A stretch of 64,000 bases of DNA from contig CP137672.1 of assembly GCA_037976565.1 (NCBI GenBank), positions 23,405,134 to 23,469,133 on the forward strand, written 5' to 3'. Shown here piece after piece: positions 58,344-64,000 of this stretch. The position numbers were made by a program, and so were the translations under genes. A model generated the notes under the pieces. It saw only the letters and a program-made list of their open reading frames with translations, ran no database searches and had not been told where the DNA came from. Within the stretch, counting starts at the first letter, position 1. The number at the start of each line of letters is the position of its first letter. The DNA comes from Mesocentrotus franciscanus. Lineage: Eukaryota > Echinodermata > Echinoidea > Camarodonta > Strongylocentrotidae.

Positions 58344-61300
58344 TAGATTTGAATATCATATCCAACTATTATTTGTGCTGCTTTGCCATTATTGGTTTTG
58401 TTATTAAGGTGTTGTTTGGTTGCATTAATGCTTTCCTGTGATTATCACAATGTATAAATCTTAACGTTACACCCACAATGAGGTCGACAGGTATGAAGAG
58501 ACCGGCTATGTACAAGAGATGAGGAACAGCAACAAATACAATGAGGCAGTAGGGAAGAGATGGGCTAATTGGGATGGAAATAGGAAATGGAGATGTGCAT
58601 GAGTGAGAGAGAGAGAGAGAGGAAGGGGAGAGAGAGAGAGAGAGGTAGGAGATAACTTCAGTGCTCCAGACAGAAAGTTGGGAGGGAGGGGACAAGAAGA
58701 TCATAATGAAGTGTTTGAGAGAGGTGAGATTTTGTAACCCAACTCTAACCTCTCTGTCGCTATCTGTTTCACCATCTCTCAGTGATTTCCTTCTGCAACA
58801 AATCAATGTTTTATAATTTTATCTTGCATAGTTCTTATATACCCAATATAACTTCCTCCCCACTCTCTCCCTCCATCTCCCCTCCCCCTTCCATCTCTCT
58901 CTCTCTCTCTCTCTTCCTCCATCACCCTCTCTCCAATATTTTCACCTTTCATAATTGCCAATCTCATCACTCTTCTTACAACAAAGTAAAGTTGCACATA
59001 ACAACACAAATGTTAGGAACTTTGATAACATTTAATATAAATTTCTTCCATGGGAGACAATGGATTTCTTCTCTTAACAATCATTCAACCCACTTCAATG
59101 GAAAAGAATAATTACTGTTCCCATAACATACATGTACATATCAATGAGAGTCAAACAGAAAGCAAATAGCTTTACAAAATATGAATGATGCTGAAGGTTG
59201 CCCAAATAAACACTATTTGATCTTAATCTTATCTGATTTTGGAAGAAACTGAAATATTATCACACATGACATTTAAACATGTGAAGAAGATGTTCATGAT
59301 CAAGGATCTTTAATAGTAGTTATGATTCACAAGATTGTAATAGTGAATTTGTTGGTGTTGAAGGGCTTCCACCAGTAGAAAGAAAGGCAACATTATCTCT
59401 AGATAAAGGTAATTTCAAAGTAGGTAGTCATACTATAGTCCCTGATTGGAAGCAGGTTTGGGCTTTCCTCTTAATACTGGAAAAGCAATTATATCATGCA
59501 AATTTTCTTATAGTATTTGCACTATTCAGAACCTCAATCCGTAAATGTTTTCAACTTTTATATCTTTTGCACACAATATTTCAAACAAGTTTCATATCAC
59601 GTGATGCATCTATTGCAACGTCTTCCAAAATTAGATCATTTTTTTTTATATAGTGCAAAGTGGGCATGACAGCTTTTAATGGTTCTGCCTCCTATAAATT
59701 AAAAATAAAAATGGAAAGTTCCAGAAGTTGAGTTTGGATAAATCTTTAGCTTGGGATGCTACAGAAGCAAGTAGAACTTGTAGAATAAAAAACTAGGGGA
59801 CGTATGGCAGCTATATGGCTCTTATTGGTACTCTACAATTCGATTCAACCCTATATCTGTCTTTCAACTACAACCATGATTCTACTCTTCATGTCGTATA
59901 ATGACAATTTTCTCTGCTTTTTCACTTTGTTCACCTGCCAGTTCAGCTAATGGCCATTTGGGCTAATATCCATTTGCTCTGATTTTAAGACTGCCTAATG
60001 CCTGATAAGTCTAATTGTCACTTGATTACAGCTGACATGACAATTTGACAAGTTTTCTTTGGCTTCATCTCATTGCGTTTTACATTCAAATATGATTGAT
60101 AACACTAATTTCAGCAGCATCAGAGCAAAACATGTTGAATTATCAAACATCAACAACATCAGTTGCAACTTTATTCTGGAATTTTCATTTGATAATACTT
60201 GCTCCACAATATTTCGTGTTCATGTACAAAACAGATCATTGTTATGGTTCACTGTTATTATGTTTACATCAGAAAGAAATAAGAAAAACAATCAACAAAG
60301 AGAGCAACAGAAATAAATATGCTAATTTGATTGTTGGAAATATATATGATAGAAACTCTACAGTCGCTACTGCACATACATGTATCTTACGATTAAGTAA
60401 TTCATTTGTACATTTGAAGTCACATTATATTACCTCTCTGCGGCAACAAAATAATTAGCCCCTTTTTAGACATAATAAGGCAAGAAATGTTTTAACAATG
60501 CACTAAAAGAACACAAGAAGCATGGAAATTGACATTTTGTGGTGTCAATGGTTCTCTCCATTAACAGAGAATAGAATCCAGTAAAAACCAAATTTGGGGA
60601 CATATTTTTGTGCCCCCATATACAACATGTTGTAGGTACTGGCATCCACACTGAAATTATGAATTTAATTAGAAATTGGTCCAATTTTACAGGTAACATG
60701 AAAAAAGAAGTGAATAAGTGCAACATTTGTAAAAAGAAAGGTATTTGTAGATTATTACAAGTTTAACACTAAGCTTTCTTTCTGCCATTAGCAAGTACAT
60801 GTGTAAATATATATATATATATATATATTTAACTCAAATTTGTTTTAGTTGGAATGCACCACACTTCACATTTTCCATAATCAACTGGAATGTCAATTTC
60901 TGATAAATGCATGTACATGTGGCAGGTATTATCACAACTTGGTTCCTACAATTGAGAACTGTCACTTTTATGCCATCAATGTATCACATGCCCACATAGG
61001 TTGGAGTTTATCCTGTGTTTTTCACACACTTCCAAGACAAAAAGAGATTACAAACATGGTACTTTCATGCAAACGTGATAAAATGTACTGTGAAATAGAA
61101 TGCTGATCTGCGGAACTCTCTGGACTTAATAAAGTAAAAGTTTTAAAAATCATAAGTTTGAGGAAAACAAATTTAGAAAATAGAAGATGGAATTTCCCCT
61201 TACAAAGTCTTGTAGTAATGGTTCATTGACAAAAATCACTTGTGGCCTACTGGTGGAATCCCAGAATTTTGTACAAAATAAAAGAAACGTAGTAAAGCGT

Positions 61301-61854
61301 GCTTTTCAAAAGAAGAAAAAAGGAAAAAAAAATTAAATGATAATAAAAACCTTTGAGGTGTCTAAAATTACACATGACATTGCGCAGTATGCCGATTTCT
61401 GAAACCACTTTAAATACATGAATAGACCCATTGCACATATGTCACCATAGGCATAATGTTGTCAGGTGAAACTTAAACAAACGTTCTTCTATCGATTACA
61501 CAACCGTGAATTCCATAGAATCTATAGTTAACAACTAAATTTATTTATACCCTTACCAAGTTATGTGTTATTTTAATAAGTGAGAAAAAAAAATATTTGT
61601 CCAGACTTATTATTCTTGAGAATGAGACATATTAAGTTTACATCTAAAAGTATTCAACAAAAAAGCTATTTCAACCAGTCAATCTTCATTCTTGAGTTAA
61701 GAAAAACACAAAAAACATGAAATTTACAAGGGGTATTAATAATTTAGTTTTTAACGGTACATGATTAATCAAATTATCTAAATTGATCCTGCTCCAAGAT
61801 CAGAAAAATCTTGAATTGTGTTTTGTTTTCAAAATTTAATTCGGAATAATTAAA
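58344..61854. other. Intergenic stretch between cytospin and the VKORC1L1-like gene
   Basis: 3.5 kb without a supported gene. GA tract (58606-58643) and opposed CT tract (58893-58914), and an AT microsatellite (~60809-60829). Overlapping frames at 60059-60458 look random. Confidence 0.5.
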
Positions 61855-62565
61855 TACAATGTCGCCCATAAAGTTGTCTAAGTAACTCTGCTCATGAAAT
61901 GATTGTAAAAATTTGGTTTAATCATGATAAATTAAGTTTATATCTTCTCAGAGCTTTATTGACCAATCTAAAGAGTAAAAATTTGGTTTAAAGATAAAGT
62001 TAAGTTCTGGTCATGTGATTGCATTGTGAAAGAAGCACTGTGGAATTGATCAGAAAAGGTTGATCATGTAGCATATAAGTATTGGTGTGTACAGTGTACT
62101 GCAAGGTTCTGGAATCATCAAAATGATAAGAAATTTGGCCCAGTCTTGGTCAAGTTACAAGCATTGTACACAGAAAGATATGGGACTACACAAACATGTG
62201 GCATAAAAATCTGTCCTGATTTTTATGCTGTTACATGCCATATTTAGAATATTAAGGCATTTGAAGAGCCATGCTTTTCAGGGAACATTTTTTCTCTGAT
62301 GTTCTTCCACACTTGCATTATAACAATGATAACGCTCACAAATTATTTTTCACCTCTTCCCAGAACTCAACCTTCTCTTTAATCATGATAGATTAAGTTT
62401 ATATCTTCTCAGAGCTTTATTGACCAATCTAAAGAGTCATAGAGATTGATCGACAATGTTTTGAGAAGATATAAACTTTATCTATCAAGACTAAACCATT
62501 TTTGTCATAATGATTTTATGAGAAAGAGGCAAGAAAAATTTACTCCAACTTTACGGGCAGCAGTG
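61855..62565. mobile_element. MITE, family B, copy 2, carrying a nested MITE
   Basis: The left end AATGTCGCCCATAAAGTTG is an imperfect inverse of CAACTTTACGGGCAGCAGTG at the right. The arms continue (TCATGAAATGATTGTAAAAA; AAGTTTATATCTTCTCAGAG and its inverse). A 70-bp internal block is directly duplicated (61906-61975, and around the nested insert). Same family as 14543-14792. Confidence 0.75.
61992..62378 (+). mobile_element. TTAA-flanked MITE, family D, copy 2 (nested)
   Basis: 387 bp, a near-full-length match to 40159-40542. TIRs AGATAAAGTTAAGTTCTGG and (inverted) AGAGAAGGTTGAGTTCTGG. TTAA at 61988-61991 and 62379-62382. The duplicated host block just upstream reads TTTGGTTTAATCATGAT uninterrupted, a natural empty site showing that TTAA was duplicated on insertion. 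Confidence 0.92.
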
Positions 62566-63785
62566 TGCAGCACCCTAATCGATATCAATATGCAATTAAA
62601 ATGGTACTTTTGAGATGTAGGACAAAGCAGACCATGTATATTTCAATGAAATCATGTTTTCAGCTTTTCAAATTATTACATCTTCAAGACTTGCAACATA
62701 TTCATAACAGACCCCCTCTCTTCCATTTAAATTCTGACTAGCATACCTTGTCTGAGCAACTACATTTTCCATTCGATTTGAACATTGTTTCCTTAGAATG
62801 AACCACCGGTGAAACAAAATTTACCTCAATTTCAATGCAATATACACTGATGCTTGCACGCATTTATATAACTCTTATAAGACATATATGTAATACAACT
62901 TTAATGTCTATTTTATAGACAGTTACATGTACATGTACATAGGGAATGTGAGGATACAAGAATTAAGTAATATTTACTTTTAAGCAGATTATGAGAACCC
63001 TTTGAGGGAAACCCTAAAGCCTTTGAATTTGATTATTAACAAAACTGAAAATAACACTTCAACCTTGAACAATTTTTTTCAAATAGATATAAATATTGTT
63101 TTTTCTCTTTCACAATTCGCTTTGAGTTCATGAAAGAGCATGTACATGCTACTCACGTTCACAATTACACGCTCACATAGAATAGGGTGCACCCTAAAAC
63201 CAAGTCAGACGAGGGTTCCGTACATGCCGTTTTATGCCATCCTTTTTTTTTTCTTCCTACTTCTTAACCATTCACTATAGAACGCCAGGCAGAGTTCTTT
63301 TTAGGCTGATTTATACAGAAAAATATTTTTACAGTGACTGGTACACTTTAATATATTGAGCCTGTCACTGGACTCTCTAGAATGTACTGTTACATCTTAT
63401 TTCAATGTTCAATTTCAGTTTGCCTTGATTGATAAAAACATTGGGATACAAAGAATAACACAGTCTGTGTTCAGGTGTAATTATTAATTACCATGCTTTT
63501 AATTCGTTGTATAATGAAATAACAACTGTTAACTGCTTCAAGTTAAAAACCTACTGTTACCTTACACAAAACTTCATTGTTTTTTTTCCCAGTCATAATA
63601 TAACCTCTCACAATTGTCTCAAGTTTCTGTCCCTGAATAATTTTTCAAAGAGTAGAATTCCTAACATTCATCTGAAGTTTGCACAACAAAGATCTCAATA
63701 CCATACCACATTTTGAATCAAGAAATCTTTTAGTCACACATACCCCATACCCATAAATTGCAATAAAAACATTTACAAATGAAAC
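62566..63785. other. Probable 3' UTR/downstream region of the VKORC1L1-like gene
   Basis: Lies downstream of the minus-strand stop. AT-rich; no clear canonical poly(A) hexamer on the minus strand close to the stop, and no other gene. Confidence 0.45.
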
Positions 63786-64000
63786 TCAATAACACATTTT
63801 GGCATCAATCCGATTTGGACTTCCTTGTATACTTTCTTTCCCTCCTTCCGAATTCCACCTGATTAAATTGATGAAAAAGAGGGCGGCATTCACGACGTAC
63901 GTTGATATACAGACAAGGCAAGCATCCTCCAGAACGAACATGAGAATATACGCAAGGTAGAAGCAACCAATGACAGATACTAATGATGTTAATAGAAGGA
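63786..64000 (-). CDS. VKORC1L1: Vitamin K epoxide reductase complex subunit 1-like (last exon, partial)
   Basis: Minus-strand frame open from the window edge to TGA at 63788-63786: 70 residues plus stop. It reads SVIGCFYLAYILMFVLED then ACLVCISTYVVNAALFFINL, matching the last two membrane helices of VKORC1L1 (vertebrate: YLAYIL, CIICIVTYVLN, LLLIIN). CLVC is the active-site CxxC pair that reduces vitamin K 2,3-epoxide and quinone in the ER membrane; TYV follows, as in VKORC1L1 rather than the TYA of VKORC1. The hydrophilic tail (RWNSEGGKESIQGSPN) is cytosolic. The first exons, with the luminal cysteines, lie beyond position 64000. The true exon start may also be outside. Confidence 0.88.
   Translation of the reverse strand, partial: LLLTSLVSVIGCFYLAYILMFVLEDACLVCISTYVVNAALFFINLIRWNSEGGKESIQGSPNRIDAKMCY

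Overview
Animal nuclear DNA: AT-rich, intron-dense and gene-poor, with GT-AG introns, many microsatellites (GA/TC, AT, ATTT, AAT), very frequent ACATGTACATGTA motifs and many short foldback transposons. The gene content (SMYD4-, cytospin- and VKORC1L1-like) and repeat style suggest a marine deuterostome, most likely an echinoderm (sea urchin-like). This is inference; no species-diagnostic gene is present.

Layout. (1) 599-3250, minus: first three coding exons of a SMYD4-like TPR/SET-MYND gene; the rest lies beyond the left edge. (2) 5481-10681, plus: a candidate TATA promoter, a degenerate ~200-bp tandem array and a two-exon gene for a small single-pass membrane protein of unknown family (204 aa). 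A decayed second copy of its signal-peptide exon sits 207 bp upstream. (3) 10.9-45.2 kb: no protein gene found. It is packed with non-autonomous inverted-repeat elements, tandem repeats, a Pol III-type SINE and four copies of a ~60-75-bp hairpin. A CpG-richer patch near 15.7-16.1 kb could be a promoter or first exon. (4) 45210-52909, plus: cytospin (SPECC1/SPECC1L), a 909-aa coiled-coil protein with a C-terminal CH domain, in five coding exons. The start of its 3' UTR is a tandem array derived from its own last coding exon. (5) 53.4-63.8 kb: probable long 3' UTR, then intergenic repeats. (6) 63786-64000, minus: last exon of a VKORC1L1-like vitamin K epoxide reductase, cut by the right edge.

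The four genes have unrelated jobs (lysine methyltransferase family, unknown membrane protein, actin/microtubule linker, quinone reductase). The main interest is in non-coding structure: exon-derived tandem arrays at two genes, a group of TTAA-flanked MITEs including one with its own empty-site control, a ~1.6-kb repeat element carrying several perfect DR1 nuclear-receptor motifs, and the dispersed hairpin family. All calls come from reading the sequence by eye; no database search was run.
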